From the NCBI RefSeq assembly GCF_002632615.1, contig NZ_NITZ01000002.1:314753-378752 (forward strand): a DNA stretch of 64,000 nt, written 5' to 3'. Positions 36,955 to 47,900 of the stretch are shown here, in pieces (the first letter of the stretch is position 1; each line of letters starts with the position of its first letter). This stretch comes from Xenorhabdus miraniensis. Its GTDB lineage: Bacteria; Pseudomonadota; Gammaproteobacteria; Enterobacterales; Enterobacteriaceae. A program made the translations under genes and the position numbers. The notes beneath the pieces are model-generated. The model did no database searches and was not told where the DNA came from. It was given only the letters and a program-made list of their open reading frames with translations.

Positions 36955-37446
36955 TTAGTCATGCTCTTCACTACTAATAATGGTGTCTGCCGGAACTATG
37001 GCAAGCATAGAGCCGAACAGGCCATAGATGATGTTGCTTTCCTTACGACCCGAATAGATATCGCGTATAGCCGCGAACATGGCTACGAGACATGCCGAAG
37101 CCCCACAGGCTTGAATAACCCGGAAACCCAAAAAGACTTCTGATGATGAAGTCATGGAGAGACCGAATGAAGCCGCAATGTAAGCAATCCCACCGCTGAG
37201 TAAAACAGGGCGGCGACCGAACCGATCTGATAGCGGGCCAAATAGAAGCTGACCAGCTCCTAACAAAATCAGGTATGCAGTCAATGTTAACTGGATCGTC
37301 CCTGTTCCGGCATCAAGTACATCGGCCATGAGAGGAACGACGGGCAGATACATATCCATACCCAGTGATGCCAGTAAATCGAATGGTGATAACAGTAATA
37401 TTGTGGCGGTAAGAGAATATTGCCAGGAAAAATCTTTTGAGTGCAC
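36955..37446 (-). pseudogene. Truncated CmlA-like chloramphenicol/multidrug MFS exporter
   Basis: The first ~155 residues strongly resemble CmlA-type exporters: HSKDFSWQYSLTATILLLSP, GMDMYLPVVPLMA, LLFGPLSDRFGRRPVLLSGG and RVIQACGASACLVAMFAA. After FGSMLAIVPA the frame leaves the family and ends within nine codons (DTIISSEEHD). Only about four of twelve transmembrane segments remain, so transport activity is very unlikely. GTG 37446 is the start, with AGGAG at 37455-37459; GTG is probably also used by cmlA. An intact leader-peptide attenuator lies upstream. Confidence 0.85.
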
Positions 37447-37476
37447 GAATCCATCTCCTAAAGTTAAGGAATTGGC

Positions 37477-37545
37477 GGCGTGCTCATAGAATTGAGTGGT
37501 TCTTGAGGACGCCGCAACAACCGAAAAAACTAGGGTTGCTGCGGC
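37477..37545 (-). promoter_or_regulatory. Attenuator hairpins upstream of the cmlA-like remnant
   Basis: Hairpin A (37511-37545) has 12-bp arms, GCCGCAGCAACC/GGTTGTTGCGGC, and begins directly after the leader stop codon. Hairpin B (37477-37513) pairs GGCGTCCTCA with TGAGCACGCC plus inner AGAA/TTCT. The two share three bases, so they compete. There is no T tract, which fits translational attenuation by a stalled ribosome, as known for cmlA. Confidence 0.7.
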
Positions 37546-37581
37546 TTATCTCTCTGTTTTGTGCTCTTTGAGGGTACTCAT
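37546..37581 (-). CDS. Leader peptide of the cmlA-like attenuator
   Basis: An 11-codon frame, MSTLKEHKTER, begins with ATG at 37581 and stops at 37546-37548, with AGGA about ten bases upstream. It lies directly before hairpin A. Its start and Lys-rich nature recall the cmlA leader (MSTSKNADK as I remember it), where drug-stalled ribosomes open the downstream hairpin. Confidence 0.65.
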   Translation of the reverse strand: MSTLKEHKTER

Positions 37582-37777
37582 ATATAGGTTATCCTGTAGT
37601 CAATTAGTATCGTAAGATCTTCATGCTGAGATGCAAAGCGCCTTAAACTACGGATGGTACTTTATAGATAATTATTCATTTTTTCTAACTATTTTTGCTT
37701 GACTGGTGGCGAAAGCAACATTTATTGGCTGATCTGTGAGCTTTGGAATGGTGAATTTCCAATATAAAACATCTTGA

Positions 37778-37897
37778 TCACTGGGTTAAAGTGGGTTCGC
37801 GGCGCCGTTTGAGTAATCCACTTTCAATGAGCTGTTGATGCCAGAGAGGGATAAATTTTTGGCAAAAGTCATCGACGTAGCAGCAAAGTTCTTCTAT
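37778..37897 (-). pseudogene. IS982-family transposase, N-terminal fragment
   Basis: The segment IEELCCYVDDFCQKFIPLWH, then QQLIESGLLKRRREPTLTQ, matches the start of IS982-type transposases (ELYCxVDDFC...FxPxWxxxxL). It ends at a TGA before the catalytic DDE domain. The frame is open back to the mutM stop codon, but no Shine-Dalgarno is seen. Together with the truncated cmlA-like gene it marks a mobile-element scar. Confidence 0.6.
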
Positions 37898-37993
37898 ATA
37901 TATGCCTGAGGATCCCCACCATTTTGTTTTCTTTAGCAAAAACTTTGATCGTGCCTCAGGCACTTTAGTTCCCTTCTTAGCCGCCAAGCCGCT

Positions 37994-38815
37994 TTAATGC
38001 TGGCATTGGCGACAGAAAAACGTACTGCGTTGCCCCAATTTTACACTTTCAATTTTCTCACCACTTTCTCCGCCACAGCGTGGGCAAAGTTCGCCTTTCT
38101 TGCCGTAAACAAACAATTCCTGAGCAAAATATCCCGGTTTGCCATCAGATTGCAGAAAATCTTTCAACGTCGTCCCGCCTTGTTCTATCGAACGTTGCAA
38201 TATTTGTTTAATGATATCGGCCAATAAATAGGCCTCTTGCTGCGTCAGTGAATTTACGGGGCGCTCAGGCAAGATACGCGCAACAAACAACGCTTCATTG
38301 GCATAAATATTGCCAACACCAACAACAACTTTGTTATCCATTAGCCAAGGTTTGATAGCTGTCTTTTTGTTACGCGAAAGAGAGTAAAGGTATTCACCAT
38401 TAAACAAATCAGAAAGAGGCTCAGGGCCTAAATGAGCCAGTACAGAACACGCGTTTAGATTGTCACTCCACAACCATGCACCAAAACGCCGGGGATCGGT
38501 ATAACGGAGAATTTTGCCATCAGCCATAATCAAATCGACATGATCATGCTTTTCTGGCGGAAGTTCATCCAACAAAATACGTAAACTGCCCGACATACCC
38601 AGATGAATAATAATCCAGCCTTCAGGCAGCTCAAGCAATAAGTACTTTGCCCGACGCTGAACACTGAGCACGGGCTTATCTGAAAGTTTCATGATTTGCT
38701 CGGCAACAGGCCAACGCAAACGTGAATTTCTGACTTCGGCATATTGGATTACATTACCAACCAAGTGAGGTTCAATCCCCCTGCGGCTGGTTTCCACCTC
38801 TGGTAGCTCCGGCAT
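37994..38815 (-). CDS. mutM: Formamidopyrimidine-DNA glycosylase MutM
   Basis: A 273-residue protein, close to the usual length. The catalytic N-terminus PELPEVET is intact (Pro after Met is the nucleophile). [10 protein letters not shown], the [12 protein letters not shown] helix and the C-terminal zinc finger CPRCGG...FFCRQCQ are present. It removes 8-oxoguanine and formamidopyrimidines. In E. coli mutM lies directly next to rpmG-rpmB; here LPS-core genes separate them. Confidence 0.95.
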   Translation of the reverse strand: MPELPEVETSRRGIEPHLVGNVIQYAEVRNSRLRWPVAEQIMKLSDKPVLSVQRRAKYLLLELPEGWIIIHLGMSGSLRILLDELPPEKHDHVDLIMADGKILRYTDPRRFGAWLWSDNLNACSVLAHLGPEPLSDLFNGEYLYSLSRNKKTAIKPWLMDNKVVVGVGNIYANEALFVARILPERPVNSLTQQEAYLLADIIKQILQRSIEQGGTTLKDFLQSDGKPGYFAQELFVYGKKGELCPRCGGESGEKIESVKLGQRSTFFCRQCQH

Positions 38816-38932
38816 ACCGGCTCCTTAAATAAATTATCTACGACATTGCATCTCAGCAGATTACAATACCGTTTTCATGTATTATTTGCAGCCAAATTTG
38901 GTTGGGATAGTCGAGAAAATAGATTAATCACT

Positions 38933-40177
38933 ATGCTTAATATAAAAAATAGCTTTGACATAATTAACAGCAAGAAGTCCTTATGGAATTTATCCATTGT
39001 TGGGCTGTATATTATTCTTGTTTATCTACCTGATATCACAAGATATAAAAATCTTGTTATGACCCTAATTTGTATAACAGCACTATACTATTTGGTAAAA
39101 GACTTTCGCCAAGTAGTGAGTTCACTACGGGGTCATTTATTCTTATCCATTTTACTGTTCGTTCTGGCGATGTTCTATTCTGTTGGAATCTCAATTGACT
39201 CTGCTTTGAGTTTCAAAGAAATGAACAAACCCATCTTAAATGGATTACTGCTATTCAGTTTTACTTTCCCGATTGTGCTGTATCAAGAAAGCAAAGAACG
39301 TATTGCGAAGATGATTCTGGTTACATTTATCATCGGGATGATCGCTATTTCGCTGGCAGATATTGTGAAATACATCATCAACTACTACGCAACGGAGGAA
39401 ATGCCCTTTATAAATTACAATCACCGTGAATTTTCCTACGGGTTTATTTTTTATTTCCCTGTATTGTTATGTACTTGGGCGTTATGGAAAAAACACTCAC
39501 TGCTAAGTTGGTCACTCTTGATTATCGCCTCAGCGATTAGTCTATTTTTACTGCTTGGAACACTTTCTCGTGGGGCCTGGGTTGCCATTGTGGCAGCGAC
39601 TGTATTTATCATCACAATTAACAAAGAGTGGAAACTCACTCTCACCGCTGTAATATGTTTGGGATTATTGGCTGGTGCCACACACTGGGTAACTGCATCT
39701 AACCCAAATACCCGGTTATTGCTCCATAAACTCACCCAAACAGACAGTAGTTATCGCTATAGCAACGGCACTCAAGGTTCTGCATGGTCTCTGATCATGG
39801 AAAACCCCGTCAAGGGATATGGTTTTGGCAATAAAGTTTATCACCAAGTTTATAATAGCCGAGTGGCAGACTATCCTGACTGGACATTTAGAAATTCAAT
39901 TGGCCCACATAATGTCTTTTTATCTCTTTGGTTCTCCGCAGGCATTCTCGGCCTGATAACGACATTCGTGATGACAGTTTCAGCACTACTGACGGGAAGC
40001 CGGATCATTCGTCAACACAGTGGCGTCACTCGACAAGCGGCACTTATCCTTCTAACCGCTTTCATTAGTTTGTTCATTGTCAGGGGCGCTTTTGAAAACG
40101 CCTATCTCAATGAGATAGGTATCTTATTTGGCTTAATGATTGCGTTGTATAACAAAAAAACAATCGAAAAAAAATAA
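38933..40177 (+). CDS. waaL: O-antigen ligase-like membrane protein (WaaL/Wzy_C)
   Basis: About 414 residues with ten or more transmembrane helices and a periplasmic loop region containing GTLSRGAWVA, then NPVKGYGFGNKVYHQ and the FRNSIGPHNVFLSLWF segment (Wzy_C family, conserved H in GPHN). The frame opens at 38846, but ATG 38933 (MLNIKNSFD) gives a more usual start. It joins O-antigen to the lipid A-core. Convergent glycosyltransferase genes lie next to it. The family is clear; ligase rather than polymerase is inferred from the LPS-core neighbours. Confidence 0.8.
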   Translation: MLNIKNSFDIINSKKSLWNLSIVGLYIILVYLPDITRYKNLVMTLICITALYYLVKDFRQVVSSLRGHLFLSILLFVLAMFYSVGISIDSALSFKEMNKPILNGLLLFSFTFPIVLYQESKERIAKMILVTFIIGMIAISLADIVKYIINYYATEEMPFINYNHREFSYGFIFYFPVLLCTWALWKKHSLLSWSLLIIASAISLFLLLGTLSRGAWVAIVAATVFIITINKEWKLTLTAVICLGLLAGATHWVTASNPNTRLLLHKLTQTDSSYRYSNGTQGSAWSLIMENPVKGYGFGNKVYHQVYNSRVADYPDWTFRNSIGPHNVFLSLWFSAGILGLITTFVMTVSALLTGSRIIRQHSGVTRQAALILLTAFISLFIVRGAFENAYLNEIGILFGLMIALYNKKTIEKK

Positions 40178-40192
40178 ATTAATCAACAAAAT

Positions 40193-40226
40193 ACCAGTCC
40201 ATACCATTCGTTGTGCATGGACTGGT
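40193..40226. terminator. Bidirectional terminator between waaL and the glycosyltransferase operon
   Basis: Arms ACCAGTCCAT and ATGGACTGGT flank a 14-base loop, with A and T runs on either side, between convergent genes. Confidence 0.7.
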
Positions 40227-40255
40227 TTTATATGTTTCTTAGTTCAATTAGGTGG

Positions 40256-41434
40256 TCACTGAAATAACTTTTCCGCAATCACTTTGGTAATCAACTTCGC
40301 TCGTTGATCCCAGTTAAAACGTTCCGCAACCAGTCGTTGCGAATGCTCAACTTTTGCTTTCATTTCAGCGGGATGATTAATCAGCCATTGGATTTGTTCC
40401 GCAAAACTTTCTGCATTCTCACTATCAGCAAAATTTACTGCTTTTTCATCGACAGCATCGCGAATAGAAGGGAAGTCAGAAATAACCACTGGTTTACCCA
40501 TGGACATATATTCAAAAAGTTTGAGAGGGGAGGTGTAACGACTACCGATACTGGTTTTTGTTAGTGGCAGAACACAAATGTCACTATCAGCGATAACCTG
40601 AAAGCGTTTTTTAGGTTGGACAAAACCAAGGAAATTGACTTTATCATTTACGCCAATCTGTTCGGCCGTTTGTCGTAATCGTTCAATTTGTTCAGAAGTA
40701 CCACCGGCAATATTCAACGCAACATTATCAAGATAAGACATCGCTTTCATTACGGTAGGAACCCCCTTCCAGCGATGTAAACTGCCTAAATAAAGCACCT
40801 GAGTTGGAGCCCCTGTTTTATGTTCTCTGTCAGAAAGCATCTGTTTTGTCGATTCAACCGCCAGCATATCAACACCATCAGGTGCCACAACAATAGGCGT
40901 TTTGACACCATACTGCCTGTAAATATCTTCGCGCAATAGTGAAGTCAGAACAAAAACAGCCGTAGAGCATTCATAAACCTGCTGTTCGATTTTTCTCAGT
41001 TTCTGATATTTACGCTGGTTTCTGCGACTGACCAGATCATGGGACTCTTTGAATGACTGAGCAAATACTTCGTGGCTTTCAAAGAAATGAGGAATGCTCG
41101 GATGATTACACAACAGGTAATTCGCCATCTTTATATTGCGGGTAAAAACAGCATCAACCTGATTCTCTTTGAGCCAGCGAGAAACCTGAATATAAAACAG
41201 TTTCTGGGTATTCAAAGGGAAATACCATTTTCTGCGTATATTATGCAAGGCGATTAGCTCTGATGCAGGCGGTAATGATCTCCCAAGAATCTCCTCAACC
41301 TGGCTTTGGCCTTTTGGGGTAATTAAGCAAACATTATGGCCCTGACGAGTAAAAGCATCTACGTTCTGCAAAATTTGCAGTGATGCAACCCGATAATCCG
41401 GGACAGGGTAAGGATCAATATACGCGATTTTCAT
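40256..41434 (-). CDS. Glycosyltransferase family 4 (LPS core)
   Basis: About 392 residues from ATG 41434 (MKIAYIDPYPVPDYRV), which overlaps the previous gene's TAA (TAATG). It has a GT-B fold with the donor-site region VLYLGSLHRWKGVPTVMKAM and SRYTSPLKLFEYMSMGKPVV (the EX7E-like helix). The cytoplasmic enzyme probably adds a sugar to the LPS core. The exact linkage is unknown. It is last in a minus-strand glycosyltransferase operon. Confidence 0.82.
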   Translation of the reverse strand: MKIAYIDPYPVPDYRVASLQILQNVDAFTRQGHNVCLITPKGQSQVEEILGRSLPPASELIALHNIRRKWYFPLNTQKLFYIQVSRWLKENQVDAVFTRNIKMANYLLCNHPSIPHFFESHEVFAQSFKESHDLVSRRNQRKYQKLRKIEQQVYECSTAVFVLTSLLREDIYRQYGVKTPIVVAPDGVDMLAVESTKQMLSDREHKTGAPTQVLYLGSLHRWKGVPTVMKAMSYLDNVALNIAGGTSEQIERLRQTAEQIGVNDKVNFLGFVQPKKRFQVIADSDICVLPLTKTSIGSRYTSPLKLFEYMSMGKPVVISDFPSIRDAVDEKAVNFADSENAESFAEQIQWLINHPAEMKAKVEHSQRLVAERFNWDQRAKLITKVIAEKLFQ

Positions 41435-42537
41435 TATTTTTTGAGGGCGTTTAATAAGCGATTCGCTGAATGTTCCCAAGTATACATCGTTTCAATCCTC
41501 TGACGGGCATATTTGCCCATCTCTTGCCCTCTATCCGGTAGAGACAAGAGATGATTAACCGCATCAGCAATAGCCGAGGCATCGCCAGGGGGGACCAGAA
41601 TACCAGCCTGGTTCTCATTACCCACTACCTCAGGTATTCCTCCAATATAACTGGCAATCACAGGACGCCCACATGCCATCGCTTCAGCAATAGTGATACC
41701 AAATGCCTCATCGCCAATACTAGGGAAAATACCCACATCCCCCGCAGCGTAAAATTCAGGTAATTGATCATGGCCAACAGGTGGATGAAAAATGACAGAT
41801 TTTTCCAATTGCAATGCAGAAACTCGTTTTTCCAGCAGTTTCAAATCGTCACCGGCACCAATAATCAATAACTTTATATCCTTATCCCGCAGTAAAGCCA
41901 TTGCATCAATGGCTACTTTCATTCCTTTCCAGCCCACCAACCGGCCAGCAAACGTTAACAGGAACGTTTCTTCACTGATGCCTAATCGAGTTCGAACGCC
42001 AGAGTCAGCAGGATTAAATTTATCGATATCCACGCCATTATAAATGACGCCTGGGAATTGCTTAAAGTGATGCTGAATTTGCCAGGCATTGAAATGACTA
42101 CAGGCAACCCATGCAGATATTTTCTTACCTAATAGCCTATCCCCTTTAAAAAAACTGGTTCCACCACTCATATAGCAAAATTTAGTGCGGGATGTTTTAG
42201 GCATCATTCCAGGCCAAAAGAAATCAAAGGGTTTGGTCAAAATCACCCAATCAAAATTCTCGGCAATAACGGCTTCGCGGGCATGGCGGGCAAAAGAATA
42301 GCGCTCAACAATGCGTTGAAAACGACGTCCGATGTTAAACACGCGTTCTCTGGGAACAAACGGGAAAGTATGAATATGGATATCTCGTCCACCTAATGCT
42401 GGGCGAACATCACCCGTACCACCAAAAATATGGATTTCATGCCCAGCATCCGTCAAAGCCTTAGCCAACTCCCAAACTGCAGTTTGAATGCCGCCATACG
42501 ACATGGTAACAGTCACATCGATAAATCCTATTTTCAT
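41434..42537 (-). CDS. Glycosyltransferase family 4 (WaaG-like)
   Basis: A 367-residue GT-B enzyme. The N-terminal glycine-rich acceptor loop (VTMSYGGIQTAVWELAKAL) and the donor motif LLTFAGRLVGWKGMKVAIDA are clear, followed by FGITIAEAMACGRPVIAS containing the EX7E-type motif. It is one of two GT4 enzymes translated in tandem with a one-base overlap. A role in LPS-core assembly is inferred from the neighbours. Confidence 0.84.
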   Translation of the reverse strand: MKIGFIDVTVTMSYGGIQTAVWELAKALTDAGHEIHIFGGTGDVRPALGGRDIHIHTFPFVPRERVFNIGRRFQRIVERYSFARHAREAVIAENFDWVILTKPFDFFWPGMMPKTSRTKFCYMSGGTSFFKGDRLLGKKISAWVACSHFNAWQIQHHFKQFPGVIYNGVDIDKFNPADSGVRTRLGISEETFLLTFAGRLVGWKGMKVAIDAMALLRDKDIKLLIIGAGDDLKLLEKRVSALQLEKSVIFHPPVGHDQLPEFYAAGDVGIFPSIGDEAFGITIAEAMACGRPVIASYIGGIPEVVGNENQAGILVPPGDASAIADAVNHLLSLPDRGQEMGKYARQRIETMYTWEHSANRLLNALKK

Positions 42538-42554
42538 TTTTATTCAATATCCTT

Positions 42555-43544
42555 TCATTCGCTTTCCAGCAAGTTCTGAACAGAATGCCAAACTTGATCC
42601 ACTGATATTGCTGACATTGTATCTTTCCGGGTTGCCTGATTGTAATCTACCGGATGTTCAATTATTGCCAATTTGGGGTGTTGCTGAGGAGCGAGAAAAC
42701 GGCCGGGATGGAAGCTATGGTACAGGGCAACCATGGGTATCCCTAATGCCCCCGCCAGATGAGTCGTTCCAGTATCAACACCAACGTATAAATTAAGTTG
42801 GCTCATTATTGCCGCGTTCTGGCGCATTGTCGTTTTGCCCGCCAACGATGAACACCTGCTTGTTCCCAGTTTTTCAGCGAGTATTTGCGCACTCTCTTCA
42901 CCATCCTTACTGCCCAACAGTAAAATATGCGCATGCGGATAATCGCGATAAATACGTTGGGCCAATTCGTAAAAGTGTTCTACAGGCCAGTCACGATAGG
43001 CTTTTGCTGGAAAACTCTGTAGCTGAAAACCAATTTTCAATTGCTGTTCTAATCCCTGCCTCCGAAGAAAATCTCTGGCATATTCCTCTTCACTCAGGCT
43101 CATACAATACTGCAAACGCCAATCAGTTACCTCAACCCCAAGCGCATTAATCAATAAAGCTCGCTCTTGCTGTGCTGGCATAAGTTCCTGCGGTTTCGCC
43201 ACAGTGTACTCATTGGATTTTGCTTCAGCGATAAGCGAAAAATACACCGTTAATTTTGCTTTACGTTTGGCGTATTGTAACAGTGACTTATCATTGCCAT
43301 ATACCAAGGCCAAATCATAATTCCGGCGAGAAAACCAGCCGCTCCACTTGGCTTTTCCTTTCGAAAAAGCCTTTAATTCATTTAATTCCGGTATATTTTC
43401 AAGGATTTCTTTTGTTTTTTTATGCGCAAATATATCAATGTTTGCTTTCGGCCACTTTGCTTTTAATGCACGAATGACGGGCGTCACCAGTAAGGTATCA
43501 CCAAAACGGGCAATATTTATAATTAAAATATTTTTGGGTTGCAT
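42555..43544 (-). CDS. Glycosyltransferase family 9 (heptosyltransferase-like)
   Basis: About 329 residues. The N-terminus ILIINIARFGDTLLVTPVIR is the standard GT9 start, and the C-terminus has GVDTGTTHLAGALGIPMVAL, which binds ADP-heptose in WaaC/WaaF/WaaQ. Starting at 43544 gives MQPKNILII; 12 more bases would add MFII. It is probably an inner-core heptosyltransferase of the WaaQ type. It lies 17 bases upstream of the GT4 pair. Confidence 0.85.
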   Translation of the reverse strand: MQPKNILIINIARFGDTLLVTPVIRALKAKWPKANIDIFAHKKTKEILENIPELNELKAFSKGKAKWSGWFSRRNYDLALVYGNDKSLLQYAKRKAKLTVYFSLIAEAKSNEYTVAKPQELMPAQQERALLINALGVEVTDWRLQYCMSLSEEEYARDFLRRQGLEQQLKIGFQLQSFPAKAYRDWPVEHFYELAQRIYRDYPHAHILLLGSKDGEESAQILAEKLGTSRCSSLAGKTTMRQNAAIMSQLNLYVGVDTGTTHLAGALGIPMVALYHSFHPGRFLAPQQHPKLAIIEHPVDYNQATRKDTMSAISVDQVWHSVQNLLESE

Positions 43545-43763
43545 AATAATGAACATTAAGTTGTCAATTCAAGCATTGGCCTGAAAGCGCTATATAAAAA
43601 GACGGTATAACGAAGCACTATACAACAAAGTGATTGGATGTTCTATTTGACGATAAATAAACGTGACAGCCATATGAAATTAAATTGAATATATTTCATA
43701 TGGTTAAAAAATATCGAATACACAACCCAAATTGTTAACTAATACAATATAAACAAAATATCA

Positions 43764-44879
43764 TCACTTACTATCCATACTACGATAAAAAATAGACTCC
43801 ATTTTTTCTAACATATTATCCATACTAAATAAGTCGGTGGCCCGCTTTAATGACGCATTTCCCATTCGTAAGCGCAGCGCTTCATTATTGATTAAAAAAT
43901 TCAATTTTTCTGTTAATTGTTCGACATTTTTGGGTTCGATAATAAATCCTGTGTCCCCATCAATCACTGCCTCTGCAATCGCCCCCACTGACGTAGATAC
44001 GACAGGCAATCCACATGCCATTGCCTGCATGATGCCTTGTGGCACACCTTCATTGCCGAAAGAAGGCAAGGCAAATATATCCATCGCATTTAAACAATCA
44101 GGAACATCCTGCCGATTGCCAAGAAAAATAACACTCTCAGTCAAACCTTCCTGATGAACATAGGGTTCTAAGTTCTTTCTCTGAGGGCCATCTCCCACCA
44201 ACAATAATTGCCAGTCTGGGTAACGTTGGTGCAGGACTTTCCAACTATCAAGTAAATAACGATGTCCTTTCCAGGTTCTCATCGTAGCAACAATACCAAG
44301 CGTGGGCTTATCTTTGATGCCAATACGCTGACGGCTCTGCTGCTTGTTTTCAGGGTGAAAACGCGTCAAATCGATCCCTGTTGGTACAGAAGTCATATGA
44401 GAAAGTGGATAAGCATTATGAGAATGCAGATATTGACGCAATTTTTCCCCGGTTGTCACAATATGCTGACAAGAGCCCAAATATAACCAACGAGTTGCTA
44501 TAGATGTTGAAACATGGGTTGAAACATGGCGGGTTCGAACTATTGCAGGCGTATCTTTTAATGTGGCACATGCCGCAGCTACCAGCCAGGAATCCGTGGA
44601 ACTATGCGTATTGATTACATCAAATCGACGGCCTTCTGTCTTTAGCCAACGACGCATGACCCGCAAGCAAGAAAGGCGTTTTTTTTCAATCGGCAACGCA
44701 ACGACAGGTACACCATAATGGTGGGCTTCACGGTAAAGGGTTGAAGTTGGACAACAAACGATAACGACATGGTGACCACGCTGCATCATGCCCTGAGATT
44801 CGGTCAGGATACGAATCTCCTGTCCACCCCAACCACACGATGATTCTGTGTGTAAGATATTCAAGGTTTTTTTAGCCAT
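43764..44879 (-). CDS. Glycosyltransferase family 4
   Basis: A 371-residue GT-B enzyme with LHTESSCGWGGQEIRILTES (acceptor loop), LGIVATMRTWKGHRYLLDSW (donor-binding strand) and EGVPQGIMQAMACGLPVVST. It is separated from the GT9 gene by 219 AT-rich bases, so it may have its own transcript. It resembles LPS-core GT4 enzymes of Photorhabdus/Proteus-type clusters; the linkage is unknown. Confidence 0.83.
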   Translation of the reverse strand: MAKKTLNILHTESSCGWGGQEIRILTESQGMMQRGHHVVIVCCPTSTLYREAHHYGVPVVALPIEKKRLSCLRVMRRWLKTEGRRFDVINTHSSTDSWLVAAACATLKDTPAIVRTRHVSTHVSTSIATRWLYLGSCQHIVTTGEKLRQYLHSHNAYPLSHMTSVPTGIDLTRFHPENKQQSRQRIGIKDKPTLGIVATMRTWKGHRYLLDSWKVLHQRYPDWQLLLVGDGPQRKNLEPYVHQEGLTESVIFLGNRQDVPDCLNAMDIFALPSFGNEGVPQGIMQAMACGLPVVSTSVGAIAEAVIDGDTGFIIEPKNVEQLTEKLNFLINNEALRLRMGNASLKRATDLFSMDNMLEKMESIFYRSMDSK

Positions 44880-45001
44880 TTTAGAGTCACGCCTGACGGT
44901 TAAGAATTAAAAATGCGCGTTAGTATAACTGAACAGTGTATGGCGTCCACGCATAACCTGATTTCCATCAGACTATTGAGGCACTATCGACAAACAGATA
45001 T

Positions 45002-45032
45002 AAAAAAACCCAGCATTATGCTGGGTTTTTTT
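45002..45032 (-). terminator. Terminator after rpmB-rpmG
   Basis: The stem CCCAGCAT/ATGCTGGG is flanked by A7 and T7 runs. It lies directly downstream of rpmG on the minus strand. Confidence 0.88.
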
Positions 45033-45044
45033 AATCCACTAAAA

Positions 45045-45215
<171 letters not shown>

Positions 45216-45223
45216 TCAGCTCC

Positions 45224-45744
<521 letters not shown>

Positions 45745-46437
45745 TTAAATCCAACCTCTTTCCATAAATGAAACACAATATTGTTTACCAATAACGATAT
45801 GATCCAAAACTTTAACGCCAACTAAGTCACAAGCCTCAATAATTTTTTCTGTCACCAATTTGTCTGCCAGACTCGGTTCTGGATTGCCGGAAGGGTGATT
45901 GTGGGCAAGGATGATTGATGCTGCATTAACTTTAACCGCCTGTTTCACAATTTCACGCGGATGAACTTCAACTTTGTTTATCGTTCCTTTAAACATTTCG
46001 TCATGACAGATGACTTTATTCTGATTCGTCAAAAACAGCACTACAAATACTTCCCGATCTTGCCAGGACAACAAGTCCTGCAAATAATTTTGAGTCATCG
46101 TAGGACTGCTCATAATATCTTCATGCACAAACTGGCTGGAGAAAAAACGTTTTGCCAGTTCAGATACCGCCTGCAATTGGACATATTTACACGCTCCCAT
46201 GCCCTTATGTGAACAAAAGTCGGCATAATCAGCAGACAGCAGGTGATAAAGCGAGCCGAATGATTTCAAAAGATAATCCGCCATCTGCACAACAGGAACA
46301 CCTCTGGCGCCTGTACGCAAAAAGATAGCCAGCAACTCAGCATCCGTTAGAGAAACCGCACCATAAGCCAGCAGCTTTTCCCGGGGAGCAAGGTTTGAAT
46401 GCAATTCATCACTTTTCTCCATCATCATGATATCCAT
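45745..46437 (-). CDS. radC: RadC/YicR-family JAMM-domain protein
   Basis: About 230 residues. It has [20 protein letters not shown] near the N-terminus and the JAMM metalloprotease-like motif [11 protein letters not shown], then [17 protein letters not shown] chose ATG 46437 because GGAGGGG lies just upstream; a GTG at 46473 would add twelve residues. The cellular role of RadC is unsettled. It is divergent from coaBC, as in E. coli. Confidence 0.93.
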   Translation of the reverse strand: MDIMMMEKSDELHSNLAPREKLLAYGAVSLTDAELLAIFLRTGARGVPVVQMADYLLKSFGSLYHLLSADYADFCSHKGMGACKYVQLQAVSELAKRFFSSQFVHEDIMSSPTMTQNYLQDLLSWQDREVFVVLFLTNQNKVICHDEMFKGTINKVEVHPREIVKQAVKVNAASIILAHNHPSGNPEPSLADKLVTEKIIEACDLVGVKVLDHIVIGKQYCVSFMERGWI

Positions 46438-46655
46438 ATACCCCTCCCCCTCAATAATCCATCCAATATTCACCTACTCACATTCACATATTCACTATCC
46501 CATGATGAAAAAATCATCGCCAGCCTCATTTTCATGGCTTGCGCAGCGCTTCGCAAACTTATCATTTTCGAGTAGCTAAATAGACCCGCTTCTCAACTCA
46601 ATATTTTCTTATGGTAGAATCTTAAGGAATTGCAACTTACATCTGGACAATCAAA

Positions 46656-47900
46656 ATGACAGGATTTTCCGGCACACAACTTTCTGGGAATCAGCTTTCT
46701 GGTAAACAAATCGTCCTCGGTATCAGCGGAGGCATTGCTGCTTACAAAACAGCCGAACTGGTACGCCGATTACGTGATCGCGGGGCGCAGGTACGTGTCG
46801 TTATGACTCCCGCCGCAGAAGCTTTTATTACTCCGCTCACATTACAGGCTGTTTCAGGTTATCCCGTCTCCGATGATCTTCTAGATCCAGCAGCCGAAGC
46901 CGCGATGGGGCATATTGAACTGGCAAAATGGGCTGATTTAATTATTCTCGCTCCGGCTACAGCGGATCTGCTCGCCCGTCTGGCCGCAGGTATGGCGAAT
47001 GATTTAGTTACCACTCTCTGTTTGGCCTCCGCAGCCCCTATTGCGGTTGCTCCCGCAATGAACCAGCAGATGTATCGAGCGCAGGCAACCCAACATAATC
47101 TGAACGTGCTGAAAGAGCGTAATGTATTAATTTGGGGTCCAGATGAAGGCAGCCAGGCATGTGGTGATGTTGGGCCAGGAAGAATGCTGGAGCCCATGGC
47201 GATTGTTGAACTCGCAACGCAACATTTCAACACCAAGCCAGATTTTTCTGGCTTGCATATAACGATTACCGCAGGGCCAACCCGTGAAGCCTTAGATCCC
47301 GTTCGTTTTATCAGCAATCACAGTTCAGGAAAAATGGGCTTCTCCATCGCACAAGTGGCGGCAGAACGTGGCGCAGAAGTCACATTGATTACCGGTCCGG
47401 TTAATTTACCGACACCCTCAGGCGTCAAACGTATTGATGTAACCAGCGCACTGGAAATGAATGAACAGGTTCAGGCGACAGCAGCTTCACAGAATATTTT
47501 CATTAGCTGCGCGGCCGTATCTGACTACCGTTTCAAGCAAACAGCAACCGAAAAAATCAAAAAACGGGGTGATGAAGTCACATTTACACTCGTCAAAAAT
47601 CCAGACATTGTAGCGGGCGTTGCCGCAATGGAAAAAAACCGTCCATTTGTCGTTGGATTTGCAGCCGAAACCCAGAATGTGGAAGAATACGCCCGCGGAA
47701 AACTCAAGCAAAAGCATCTTGACTTGATTTGCGCGAACGATGTATCTCTGGCCGGACACGGTTTCAACAGTGATACCAATGCACTACATCTATTCTGGCA
47801 TGATGGTAGCGTTCATTTACCCCACAGTGGTAAATTACAACTCAGCCACCGCTTATTAGACGAGATATTTAAACGCTATGATGAAAAAAATCGACGTTAA
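46656..47900 (+). CDS. coaBC: Bifunctional CoaBC (phosphopantothenoylcysteine synthetase/decarboxylase)
   Basis: A 414-residue protein. The N-terminal flavoprotein decarboxylase (CoaC) has [20 protein letters not shown] and PAMNQQMY. The C-terminal synthetase (CoaB) has [20 protein letters not shown] and VKNPDIVAG. It makes 4'-phosphopantetheine for CoA. The N-terminus carries an extra [13 protein letters not shown] repeat-like extension. It overlaps dut by 23 bases. Confidence 0.96.
   Translation: MTGFSGTQLSGNQLSGKQIVLGISGGIAAYKTAELVRRLRDRGAQVRVVMTPAAEAFITPLTLQAVSGYPVSDDLLDPAAEAAMGHIELAKWADLIILAPATADLLARLAAGMANDLVTTLCLASAAPIAVAPAMNQQMYRAQATQHNLNVLKERNVLIWGPDEGSQACGDVGPGRMLEPMAIVELATQHFNTKPDFSGLHITITAGPTREALDPVRFISNHSSGKMGFSIAQVAAERGAEVTLITGPVNLPTPSGVKRIDVTSALEMNEQVQATAASQNIFISCAAVSDYRFKQTATEKIKKRGDEVTFTLVKNPDIVAGVAAMEKNRPFVVGFAAETQNVEEYARGKLKQKHLDLICANDVSLAGHGFNSDTNALHLFWHDGSVHLPHSGKLQLSHRLLDEIFKRYDEKNRR

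Noticed and set aside
36955..37446. Functional chloramphenicol exporter
   Set aside because: Only about four of twelve membrane segments remain; resistance should not be inferred.
38846..38932. Upstream extension of the O-antigen ligase frame
   Set aside because: The extra 29 residues are not membrane-like and overlap the mutM promoter region; ATG 38933 gives the usual start.
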